A program made the position numbers and the translations under genes. Shown here piece after piece: positions 43,853 to 57,931 of a DNA stretch of 64,000 nucleotides (within the stretch, counting starts at the first letter, position 1; the number at the start of each line of letters is the position of its first letter). Under the pieces are notes generated by a model. It ran no database searches, was not told the origin of the DNA, and was given only the letters and a program-made list of their open reading frames with translations. The stretch spans positions 372,001 through 436,000 of the forward strand of contig JALJCO010009054.1 in assembly GCA_023101725.1 (NCBI GenBank). Direction: 5' to 3'. The stretch is from Atherinomorus stipes. Lineage: Eukaryota > Chordata > Actinopteri > Atheriniformes > Atherinidae.

Positions 43853-44011
43853 TAACTGGGTTCCTGCTGATTGGAGCTGTCTGGTACCTGGTTTATTGGG
43901 AAATTCTGAAGCTGACGGCAGCTGCTGGCAGGTTGCCATTCGAGCCATTACTTCGAGCCGTCAACACTCAGACTCAAACTTTGTGCGAGTTGACTTGCAA
44001 TCTCGCCATTG

Positions 44012-44921
44012 GTGAGTCTTTTTAGCTCCTTCTAGACCTGCGCTGGAAAGCAGTAATAGTGCGAACTTTATCCTTTATAACACTTGCATTCAGACAAACG
44101 TTCCGGTCTTTTACCTCAGAGATGTAGCAAACATGTAGCCTCTGGCTGGTCTCCATGTTGTCAGAGCAGAAATGTTGTGGCTTGTCGTTTTGTCTGAACG
44201 CACAAGAAAATGTTCCGGACAGAGTTGAAGGGAGAGCGTGGCTGTGTTGGCTTATCTGCAACATTTCCTGACGTATGAATGTGACCGGAGTGCAATAAGT
44301 CCACGAGGAAGCGACGTGTTAGCTGCATATTAGTAATGCATTATTGTCATTTTACATAAACTTAGACCAGCTCACCCAAAATATACTTGTAAAGCGAACA
44401 AAACAGATTTAGCAGGAAACTTACCACCAAGAAAGTGCTGCTACCAGGCTGCTGCACAGTCGAGAACTCTCCGATGGCCTCCAGTTATCACATTTTATAG
44501 CAGCATCTTATTTAGCTTGTCATTCAGGATCAGCTGCGGCCTAGAAAATTAAATGCCATCCTGGAATGCCGATCAGAACATGAAAAGCACGAATCAACTA
44601 TTATTTCCTGATATGACAATAAGAACTTTTGGCTGAAATCTAAACAACTTGGTCTGGATTGATTTGTTTCCAGTGGATTATTGGAAACTGTTTAAAGATG
44701 TTAAACATTTGTACCTGTAACGTGTATCTGTGAAGTGGGCAGGAGGGTACCAGCCATCTCGTTTGTTTTTGTTTTGTAATAGTTTAATTTGTATGAAAAA
44801 TCTAGAAAACAATAAAAACTTAGTGACAAAAAAGTTTGAATAGTCCCTCCTCTTAAACAAATTTCTTTCTGTTTTCTGTTTGATGTTTATGTTTTATATT
44901 TATCTTTTTCACATGTGCCAG
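44012..44921 (+). other. non-coding, possible intron
   Basis: No recognised exon. It lies between the last possible membrane-protein segment and the first LENG8-type exon. Confidence 0.4.
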
Positions 44922-46374
44922 GTCCAAGAAGTGGAAAAATTGTCACGCATTGCCCTTGAAAAGGTGAGCCTGTCCATCTTTTCTTTTGGCTGTACTGTTG
45001 CACAGCCTTAAAATATTTTTTCAATACTATCAATGTTGTCTGTTTTTAGGGAGACCATGAGGAGTTCAACCAGTGTCAGACTCGGCTTAAAGCTCTCTAC
45101 AAAGAAAGACCCTCAGAAAACATGGGAGAGTTTATAGCTTACAGACTTCTCTATTACATCTTTACTGAAAACTCTGGAGGTGAGCCAACATCTTTTGAGA
45201 TGAAAAATGTCCTTTAAAGGGACACTTTGTAATCGGGAGCAGCTCCCTCGTACTTTTCATGCTGCATTCGCGTGAAACCGGGCAGACCGACGACAGCCGA
45301 TGCATGTAAAGTTATCACCGGCCTCTATGTGAAGATGTGGTCCGTCAGTTACAGTGACATCAGTCCACATCTGATTTGTTGTCATGACGATGTCGTATTG
45401 TTTTCCCTGACCCATGTTTTACCGTCTTTCGCTCGGCTTCATTGATTAAAATGACATCTGGTTTGTTACCAACGGCCGTCTGCCCGACTGCACGTGAACC
45501 CAGCATCAGTGAGACACTAGTTTCTCCCCACTGCAGCGCGGTGACTTTTCAAAGGCATTACCTCGAACTGAGCTGAAAACTCCGGTGTGTCCGGTGAGTT
45601 TCTGTGTTTTCCTACTGTCACGCTTCTCCCGAACGCAAAAACATGGCGATACGACATGGCAGCCTCCACCGAGCCGCCCCGCTCGATGTGTAAATGAATG
45701 ATACGGACGGCAAATTTAGAACTTAGAGGAGCACTTCAGTTTGTTGATGGGAGTGATTACTGATTAATGAAAAAACACTTTTGAACCAAATAATCAGTTT
45801 TTGTGAATAAAACACAGGAGAACTTACACAATATCCCTTTAAGTCATCATTAGATGTTGAGAAATTCTATTGCTTTCACTGTTTTATTTTACAGTGTTGG
45901 CCTTTCATTGTCCCTTCCAGATCTGAACACTGAGTTAGCGTCCCTGACCCCAGCACTCCGGGCAGATGAGTTCGTTGCTCATGCCCTCAAACTCCGTGCT
46001 GCCTGGGCACTGGGGAACTATCGCCGCTTCTTTAAGCTGTACCTAGATGCTTCTCGTATGGGTTCCTATCTCATTGACAAGTTTGTAGACAGAGAGAGAA
46101 AGGCTGCACTTCGGGCTATAATTAAAGCGTAAGTTATGCTCCAAAAACATTTGTATTGTAAATTTTAGGTTCTTGTAGGTTAACTTGTGTCTTTGCTTTC
46201 TCTGTCCACAGATTCAGACCTGACCTGCCCGTGGAGTATGTGCAGACATCTCTGGGCTTCCCTTGTTTAGACTCCTGTATGGCCTTTTTAACTGGTCTAG
46301 GTGTCACCTTCACCCCCGCTGATCCAAAAAAGATAGACTGTGAAGCCAGCACAGCTTCTTTGGCCAATTTCTAA
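44922..46374 (+). CDS. leng8: LENG8-type SAC3/PCI protein, C-terminal exons
   Basis: Exons 44922-44963, 45050-45179, 45921-46128 and 46212-46374 join in phase. They encode [80 protein letters not shown] and [11 protein letters not shown], ending [13 protein letters not shown] and TAA. This matches the C-terminal SAC3/GANP (PCI-like) domain of LENG8, a TREX-2-like mRNA-export factor, nearly residue by residue. The first exon ([14 protein letters not shown]) diverges from the mammalian EVYETHARIALEK. None of the preceding LENG8 exons (the CQDIERPYLRLTCAP segment and the long N-terminus) were found in the window. It is therefore a 3' part of the gene or a truncated copy. About 180 codons are visible. 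Confidence 0.85.
45214..45842. mobile_element. TIR element (TTAAAGGGAC ends) in leng8 intron
   Basis: The left end TTAAAGGGACACTTTGTAA and right end TATCCCTTTAA are inverted repeats 630 bp apart in the intron between exons 45050-45179 and 45921-46128. The interior is unusually GC- and CpG-rich for an intron here. The superfamily is uncertain and the target duplication is not clear. Confidence 0.5.
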
Positions 46375-46499
46375 ATGGGGAGCTGCAAGGGCGCAACTTT
46401 CGGTCTGATATCGGGGGGTCGTATTTGTTACCTGTTTATTTTCTAATTTAATTATTTACATTTGTAAAATGAGTCGGTAATTTGGTGTCTGTATAACAG

Positions 46500-47262
46500 A
46501 TACAGTATCAAATTAAATTAAAAATACTTTATTTATCCCAGGAGGGAAATTCAATGTTGTAATGCTGTCTCTCTTTTTTTCTAACAATATAACATATATA
46601 CAACATAACAATAATATAAAAACTAGCAGTGTAATAATAATCATAAATCAGTTAGACTTGTTTTTCAGGGGTATGGCTGCTGGTAGGAATGAATGTCTGT
46701 ATCTCTCCATCCTACAGCGAACCTGACGCAGCCTCCAACTGAACACACTGTTGATTCTTCACCATGTTGTGGAGAGGGTGGGAAGAATCCTCCATCATCT
46801 TCATCAGGTTGTGCAGCATTCTTTTCTGAACAATCAGCTCCAGCGGCTTCAGAGTTCTCCCCAGCACAGAACCAGCTTTCTTGATCAGCTTGTTTAGTTT
46901 CTTCAAGTCTCTGGTTCTGATGCTGCTGCCCCAGCAGATGCTGCAAAGCTGATTGCACTTTCCACAACAGACTTATAGAAGATCTGCATCTTGGTGCAGA
47001 CATTGAATGATCTCAGCTTCCTCAAGAAGTAGAACCTGCTCTGACCTTTCTTGTAGATGTAGTCCGTGTTGCATGTCCAGTCGAGTCTGTTGTCCAGCTG
47101 AACTCCACCGTATTTCTCCACCACCTCCACCTCCTCTTCCAGGATGTAGACAGGACTATGCTGCTTATTCTTGCTCCTCCTGAAGTCAACAATCATCTCT
47201 TTAGTCTTGCTGGTATTTAAGATGAAGTGATTGTTAGTTTCGTGGCGTAGCCCTTCCACTAT
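46500..47262 (-). mobile_element. L2-like LINE 3' end, antisense
   Basis: On the minus strand a decayed reverse transcriptase C-terminus reads HETNNHFILNTSKTKEMIVD, FRRSKNKQHSPVYILEEE, then LDNRLDWTCNTDYIYKKGQS, RFYFLRKLRSFNVC and LKKAGSVLGRTLKPLE-type sequence after a frame shift near 46900. This is the end of an L2/CR1-type ORF2. The 3' tail contains CCTGGGATAAATAAAGTATT on the minus strand. It is 5' truncated and broken by frame shifts, so inactive. Confidence 0.85.
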
Positions 47263-47289
47263 CTAATCAGAAGTGCTGCTCATCAGCAT

Positions 47290-49905
47290 ATGATAAGAGA
47301 AGTTCATGATGTATTAAGATGATGTATTGATGATGTATTGATGGCCAAATGTCAGATGACCCAAAACTTATATCTAATTTCACTATGAACCTCAATAAAA
47401 AACTTTATTCAGAAGAAAGTGATCAAAGAAGCCTCCCACCTTTCTTTACAGGTATTAAAAATAAAATCAAGACTAGTGATGAAGGTCAAAGAATTTCTTG
47501 ACAGAAAACTGTCTTTGGAAGAATAAAGAAAACTGTCAAATTTAAACAAGTCTCCAGCCTCTCAGGGGAATTGTATAAAGTCTTTCAGGACTGTATTTCA
47601 GAATTCTTTCTGTATGTGTTTAATGAATCTTTAAATAATTATACCTCCCTCAATGTTTAAAAGATTAATTACACTAATTCCTAAACCAGAAAAAGATCCT
47701 CTTTATGTAGAAAACTGGTGACCTATTACATTAATGAATAATGATGCGAAATTACTTTCTCATATCTTCGCTGAAAGGTTAAAGCCTGTTTGGAAACTAT
47801 GATAGATGAATGTCAGTCTGGATTCATGCGTGACAGACACATCAGCAATAATATCAGATTAACTTTAGATTTGATAGATTACAGTGATTTTATAACAGAT
47901 AATAGCTTAATTTTGTTCATAGATATATAAAGAGGTTTGGACACAGTTAATCACAACGCAATATTTGCTTCTCTGGATTACTTTGACTTCGGTAATTATT
48001 TAGAAAAAAACTATTTAAACACTATACAATGACTGTAATAGCTGTGTCAAACTTCCGTATGGCACAACAATTAGATTTAATATTTGTAGAGGTATAAAAC
48101 AGGGTGATCCTGCAGCTCCTTTTTAAAAATTTTTGCTAATAATGCAATTGATGAGCTCACAGTTGCACACAGATTGTTTTAAAGATATCAATATTCAAAA
48201 TACTGTAATAAAATGTTGACCAAAATGAAGTCAAGTATGTTATGGAGGGTCTTAAAACATTTTCCAAGCAACAGGATTAAACTTAAATGTTAAAAAATGT
48301 ACTCTATTCCCCTTAAAGGATAATACAACTTATCCTACAAATATAAGGAATTCCAGTTAAAAGTAAATTGACATATTTGGGAGTTGATATTTGTCGGGAT
48401 TTAGTAAGAACCCAAACTTATCTTTATCCCTTAATTCCAAAAATCCAAAATAAATTAAACACTTGGCTCATGAGGGATTTATCAATTAAAGGTAGAATTC
48501 TTCTCACTAAATCTGAGGGGCTCTCTCGTTTAATTTATACAGCTAAAGTGCTAGATACCCCAAATTACTTTATTAAACAGATAGATTCCATTTTAGAAAA
48601 CTTTGTATGGAAAAACAAACCTCGTTATTTAAAAAGGAACTTATCATGCAACTCATATGATAAAGAGGGATTGAATATGGTGGATTTCAGAACGTCTAAT
48701 ACTATCCTCAAAATATAACAAACACAAAGTGTGGTTTATTTTCCCAAGATTGGTTTCTGAAAAGGTTGGTGGATTTGAATTCCTTTTAAAGTGTGACTTT
48801 GATATAAACAAACTTCCTCTTCAAATTTCTACCTTGCAGCCAAGCACTTTAAGCTTCTTATGTATAAACATAATCCCCCTGCCTCATAAACAACTTATTT
48901 GGAACAATAAATATATGAAATACAAAAAGAAATCACCTTCTCCAGTAAAACTGGGTAATGGTGGAATTTTTTGTATTTCAGATTTGCTTGATAAAAGTGG
49001 TAGCTTTCTCACTCACACAGATTTCTTGAACAAATTTGGAGTTCCAATTCCAGTGTGAGAGTATTGCATAGTGTTTGATGCTATACCAGGGGCTTACCTG
49101 AAAATAATACAAGGAAATGTTCATTTTAATCATTCAGTTAAATTTAATAGTGCCATCACACTAAATGAAATTAATAAGGACAAAAAATGTAATAATAAAT
49201 ACATTCGACAAATAATGCATAAAGCTTTTTTGCCTCGTTGCATGTCCTTTTGGAATACTATGTTTAATGACATTAATTGGAAAAAAGCTCTGTCCTATAA
49301 TAATTCGTTTTTACAAATAAAGTTCAAGAAATACATTTCAAAATTATCCACATAATTTATCCCACAAATCTAAAATACAGAAATGAAATTCCTTGTAAAA
49401 TGTGTCCAGAAAATGTTATGCATTTATTTTTTGATTGGGTCCATGTGGTTCTTCTGGATTGATTTTAAACTTATGTGTTGTGATTTATTTGATATTAATA
49501 TTAATCTAAAAAAAAAAGAGACATTTTATTTTTTATGATAAGAATGACGTTAGTAAAAAAAAAAAAAAAAAAGATTATTCATATTAATTTTTTTAATTTT
49601 GTTTGCCAATTATCAGATTCATAAATGTAAATGGTCACATATGAAACCCTGTATGTAACACTCTAAGAATGATTTGAATCTGTACTTTGAAGCACTTAAG
49701 GGTATGAAAAACAAGAAAGCCATTCGGACTATGGACATTTATAATAAACTGAATTCTGTATTATAAAACAATACAATATTGTACCCCTTTTTTCTGTTAA
49801 TATTTTATGTATGTTGTTCCTTTATTTTTTAAAAAAATGTTGTGCTATATTTGTCCATTGAGCAGTTAATAAAGATTTGTATTTTTTTAAAAAGAAAAAA
49901 AAAGA
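47290..49905 (+). mobile_element. L1-like LINE, 5' truncated and decayed
   Basis: The plus strand carries ORF2-like reverse transcriptase pieces in several frames: LYKSFQDCISEFFLYVFNES, TLIPKPEKDPLYVENW, IDECQSGFMRDRHISNNIRL, LFIDI followed by a stop then VNHNA, and from 48368 MTYLGVDICRDLVRTQTYLY onward to KKYISKLST at 49355. The order matches L1-type ORF2 from the fingers to the C-terminus. The 3' end has AATAAAGATTTG and an A-rich tail near 49870-49905. Many stops make it inactive. Confidence 0.85.
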
Positions 49906-50620
49906 ATACAGAATATTTTCTTGAACGTGAGATCAAAGCAATTTTGGACAAATTTGTATTTTGTGTGTGTGTGTGTTTCTTGGGACGCTGTATTATATTA
50001 AGCATAAACCTTTTTATGATCTAAGAAATTATCTTCATAAAGATATGTTTTGGACTTGGACTTTGAATTTGTCTTCAGGCGGGTTATTAAGAAAACATAG
50101 ACACGCTATTTGGTCCATACAATGAAAACAGAACACTTGAATATTTGGTAAACAACTTGATTTTGGGTGGAAAGTATTTTATCCATAGATGTCGTTTTTT
50201 TTAAACTAAGCCCTCGTTCAACCACTGGAAGAATGATTTTGGTTTATATTTTAAATCTCTCAGGCTAGTCAAGAATAAACATGCATTCAAATTATATTCA
50301 ATACTTGCACATTTTAATTTTAAGTGATAATAACGCCCTTTTATTTATTTTTTTTCATTTGATTTTATTTTTGTTTTATTTCATCATTATTCTATTTAAT
50401 TTAGTATTCTTACATGGTATATCCTTTGTTACCAATTAAATGATAACCTTACAGGAAAGATAGCTATTTTTTTTCTTTTTTTGTGCTCCTCATTCTGTAT
50501 TTTCCTCAATCTGTGTGAATTACGTCGATTGGACCTGGAATATTTATAAGTGCTCTATGTTTGTTATGTATGTTGTTAATTCGCAATAAAAAAAATAAAA
50601 AAAAAAAGAAGGAAAAGAAA
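49906..50620 (+). mobile_element. second L1-like LINE 3' end
   Basis: A second 3' fragment follows. NHWKNDFGLYFKSLRLVKNK near 50220-50280 parallels NDLNLYFEALKGMKNKKA in the upstream copy, and it ends in an A-rich tail (50586-50620). This is therefore a separate insertion or a duplicated end of the same family. Its tail stops just before the rpl18 promoter. Confidence 0.7.
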
Positions 50621-50639
50621 GAACATAGACATGCGCACT

Positions 50640-50750
50640 GCGGCCAACAGGAAACGCGAGTTCTCTAGCCAATCAAAAGCCAAGATTTCGGCGCATTATG
50701 TTATCGCGAGACTTTGGCTCTTCCTTTTCCCTTTTCGCTGTGAGTCCAAG
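50640..50750 (+). promoter_or_regulatory. compact rpl18 promoter and 5' TOP leader
   Basis: AGCCAATCAAAAG (50668-50680) gives a CCAAT box. TTATCGCGAGACT (50701-50713) resembles the TCTCGCGA-type promoter element. The pyrimidine-rich CTCTTCCTTTTCCCTTTTCG (50719-50738) fits the 5' terminal oligopyrimidine tract of ribosomal-protein mRNAs, so transcription probably starts there and the leader is about 30 nt. TOP tracts place translation under mTOR/LARP1 control. The exact start site is inferred. Confidence 0.7.
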
Positions 50751-54632
<3,882 letters not shown>

Positions 54633-54665
54633 TCTGTGTTTTTGTTTTTCATGCAGTCTGACACA

Positions 54666-54671
54666 AATAAA
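54666..54671 (+). terminator. rpl18 polyadenylation signal
   Basis: AATAAA in ACACAAATAAAAGATTGG, 34 bp after the stop codon. The short 3' UTR is usual for ribosomal-protein mRNAs. Confidence 0.85.
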
Positions 54672-54859
54672 AGATTGGCTGTACAAAATCAGTGGTGGTC
54701 TGTGTTTTCATTGAACAACTCCTTTTACCAGTGGTTAAAATAGGTTAGCTCACTTTCAGTAGACAGAACTATGGCAGTCAACAACACGACCTTTTCTTCT
54801 TTCATACTGTTTGTTCCAAGATTTCTATGTAAACTTTACACGATAAACCTTTTGATAAG

Positions 54860-55075
54860 TGTTCATCAGTTGGGGTGATAAACACTTAGCCCGGAAGTGG
54901 TGGTCTGTCAATGATTGGAGAATGTCGGTGGGTGTTGCAATGTTTTCCTTGTCGTCATTGGATTTCCTCTCCGCCGCTCATAGCCGCTGCTGCTCCGTGT
55001 CCAGACACTTCCTGCATCGAGCCGCAGTTTACACAGCCCGCGACCAACTCGTCGTGAAGGGGGAGACAAGATGAG
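54860..55075 (+). promoter_or_regulatory. sphk2 promoter and candidate first exon
   Basis: A locally CpG-rich stretch (54955-55065) ends at ACAAGATGAG followed by GTAATA (GT at 55076), a probable first exon about 0.4 kb past the rpl18 poly(A) signal. An ATG at 55071 lies five bases before the donor. The next plausible exon is 56871-56894. Translation from this ATG would not be in the sphk2 frame, so I treat the exon as 5' UTR. Confidence 0.55.
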
Positions 55076-56870
55076 GTAATATTGGGATTTGTTAGTCTTC
55101 CGTTATGTTCAAATGAGCTTTTGACAATCCTGAACAATTAATTTATGAAGTTTAAAAAGTGGTCAATTATATCATTCTTGATGGTCAATCATAACGCCCA
55201 TTGGCTAACTCGCTTATTTGTGCATCTCCTTAAGAAATTGAACATTAAATATCAGCTAAGGGTATTCAATTTAATGGGTATGCAATTTGATGAATTTCAA
55301 GGGAATAAAATCTGAGTGGTTTGGAAAACTGGGATGTAATGAGGTTACACGTCAAGTAGCAAACAGCTAGCCATGGCTAACTGACAATGCTGTGCTGCTC
55401 TTTGACAGGCAGCAGTTTACAGCAGCTAACGTTAAAAGTCAGTCTCTCTTCATGTACGAGCCCCGTTTAATAGACGTGAATTCTTCTTTTGTAACTTTTA
55501 ACACTTTTTTTCGATCTTCTTAAAGGCCTCAATGTTTACGAAAGTGCTAAATTGAGAAAACGTTTAAAGTGAGTGAACTGGCTAACAGCCTGTCAGACTG
55601 CTAGCTGGCATAGGTGAACAACATCGGTCAAAGTTTGCCGGCGAAATAGCATTTACTGAAGACCACCAGACTATTAGCCAAGCTATAAACTAGTACTGCT
55701 ACAACTAAAAGCTACCTCTAAGCGAGTGTCCATTCCCTTAGGTGGATATATGTTCTGGTGTTTAAAGTACGACCTAACCGAAACTTGACCAACATTCTCC
55801 ACAACAGCTTCATTGTGTGGGTGACAAATTTAGCCTGCTTGTGTTATTATTTCTGGGTGTCCCCACCCTGTACTTCAAGGACGTAAGGTGCAACAATGGG
55901 CATCAGTGAGGTACTTTTCTGTTTTTTATCAGAACAGGACATCAGCCAAGTATTGATTTTGTCTCCATTTCAGCTCGGATAATGTTTCCTGGCTGTTAAA
56001 AAACTTTTAAAGATGTGACCAGGCTGTTAATTTATGGCATACCCAAGTCCCACGGCGGTATTAGTCCACTAAGTGTTTTCAGACTCGCACAAATCTAATG
56101 GTCTGGACTCTACTGGCTTTACTAGGCTATATTTATAACTGTGTATAGCAAAAATCAGGTAACCAGTTATATAGAAATATAGCTTTTTGAGTGTTTGAAT
56201 ACTTTCTCATTGAAATAAATTTCTAATGACAATAAAAATTGATCAGACACATGGGCCAATTTCTTTGTTGGGATGAAAGGCTGTGAAATTCTAATGGGTA
56301 TTGCTAAACCTAAAAAATAAATTAATAGGAATCCTGTACCATTTAAGTCAGCAGTCCAAAATTCAGATTGTGAAAGATGCACTTAGTCTCCAAATCCTGT
56401 TACACAAAAGCTCCGAGTATGAAAATCGCAACCAAACTGTGGTCATTTCAACCTCTTGACAAAAATATTGTGGCGTCTCAGCAAGACAGTTGAGGATGTG
56501 TGACTGTGAGTCAGTTCAGCACAGACACACCTAAGGTCAATGAGCGTGATGGATCTGGAGTTGCTTCATCCTGTGAGCTTAATCTCTTCCTCTTATCACC
56601 GCTGTACTTGTTGCTCTCCAATTACGATTTAGAATTAATGTCCTTTGTTGACCTGGTCCAGGTGAGCCAGAGGTGCAGAATGATTTTGTATACTTACTTT
56701 AGAACGGTCTTTTTTTTTTAAAATTTAGTTTCTTAAATATCTTCTCTGGAAATACTTCCAGCAGGATTCTTCACTTGAAGAGACGCTGTTTTGTTTTTTT
56801 TGCTTGTTTGTTTTTTTAACCAGTTTACAAGATGCACACACTGACAGTTGTCCTCCTTTCTCTCATACAG

Positions 56871-56894
56871 GAACACAGATCTACGGGAGGGAAC
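56871..56894 (+). other. candidate 24-nt 5' UTR exon of sphk2
   Basis: CTCATACAG precedes and GTGAGG follows a 24-nt segment. Splicing 55075 to 56871 and 56894 to 57927 would give a leader with an upstream ATG (55071) whose frame runs past the sphk2 start codon and ends 38 codons later. Inferred from splice signals only. Regions 55080-56860 and 56900-57920 hold no recognised coding segment. Confidence 0.35.
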
Positions 56895-57931
56895 GTGAGG
56901 CACTAATGAAGGACATTAAGATGACATAAATTAGGAACCCACCTGGGACACTCTCCTTGTTTGTCTTTTGTTTTTTCCTATTTTGTTTTTGTTTTTTTTC
57001 CCCCCTCCTAACTTTTGATGTTGTTTCAGTTCTCATTTACTGAGTATTTCTTTGGGGAAAAAATGCCAATTGTATCACACTACTGTCTTGGAGACTGGCC
57101 TTGTCACTCCTCTTGTCTGCCTCTGATATATCACTGAGATTTAAGATAGCAATAGAGGTATCAAAGGTCTTGAAAAACTTGCACTTATCTTTGTGGCATT
57201 AATTACACTTCAGGCTGCACTTGTCATGCAACATACTTTGTAAAAGAATCTTGTGCATCCACTTAATTTGTTTTAGCCTCCTTGTGTAAACAAGGTATGT
57301 TGCATTGTCTTATTCATTTTTAATTGATCTATGTTTTAATGTAATTAAGAGGTGCAGTTTTGTTCAATTTTATAATTATTTAAAGATTTATTGTTAATGT
57401 AAAGTAGCTGCTCTGCTGTCCTTTATTGTTTTTAGTAAAGGCAGCTTTAAGTTGTAATTTAAAATTTTTATATGCAATTTTAGTGAAAAACACCTTTTGT
57501 TTAAATGTCGGATTTAACATCACATCCTGTTGTGTTTAAAGTATTGACCGTCCATTTTTTTTAACTGGCAGGAAACTGTATAAGCTGACAGCTCTTAAGA
57601 TCAAACTGTGATGGGAGATTCTACCTGTGACACAAATACTCATTTTAGCAGTTTCCATTTTCACTGGATGATCCCTCTTTACGACTGACTATATAAACTG
57701 GAAGGAGTTTTTTTTTTTTTTTCTTTCCACTTTTCAATTGAGGATCTAACCTGAAATGGACACACAGGAGGAAAAAATTCTGTGACATTGCCTGAAAGAC
57801 CAACATTTAGATCCATTTTTTATTTGTCCCTGTAAATCTTGTAGTGCTGCCACTCTTCAAGCTTGTAACTGCTGACAAATCTACTGTTAGGCTTATTGAA
57901 CTGGTAAATATTGTCCTCTTGAACAGTGAGG

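Larger units (their letters stand above)
41393..44011 (+). other. possible exons of an unrecognised membrane protein
   Basis: Three segments have splice-like borders. 41393-41414 has TTCCAG before and GTGAGT after. 42815-42854 follows a (CT)n tract with CAG and precedes GTGAGT. An open stretch of about 43379-44011 ends in CATTG|GTGAGT. The last can read DLYTFGFMITGFLLIGAVWY then LVYWEILKLT, a probable transmembrane helix, if the MITE at 43433-43852 is removed. Phases between the three do not agree without a one-base change. They may precede the LENG8-type exons in one transcript or belong to another gene. No family recognised. Confidence 0.3.

Noticed and set aside
45854..45920. An N-terminal extension starting at ATG 45854 before the LENG8-type exon
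   Set aside because: The frame crosses the intron acceptor CTTCCAG at 45914-45920. The upstream exon 45050-45179 joins exactly at 45921 and matches LENG8.
47290..50620. The LINE fragments as an intact, possibly active retrotransposon
   Set aside because: Several stops and frame shifts, a missing 5' part and incomplete reverse transcriptase motifs make activity very unlikely.
57926..57931. GTG at 57926 as the sphk2 start
   Set aside because: An ATG lies two codons downstream at 57932; the GTG merely follows the acceptor.
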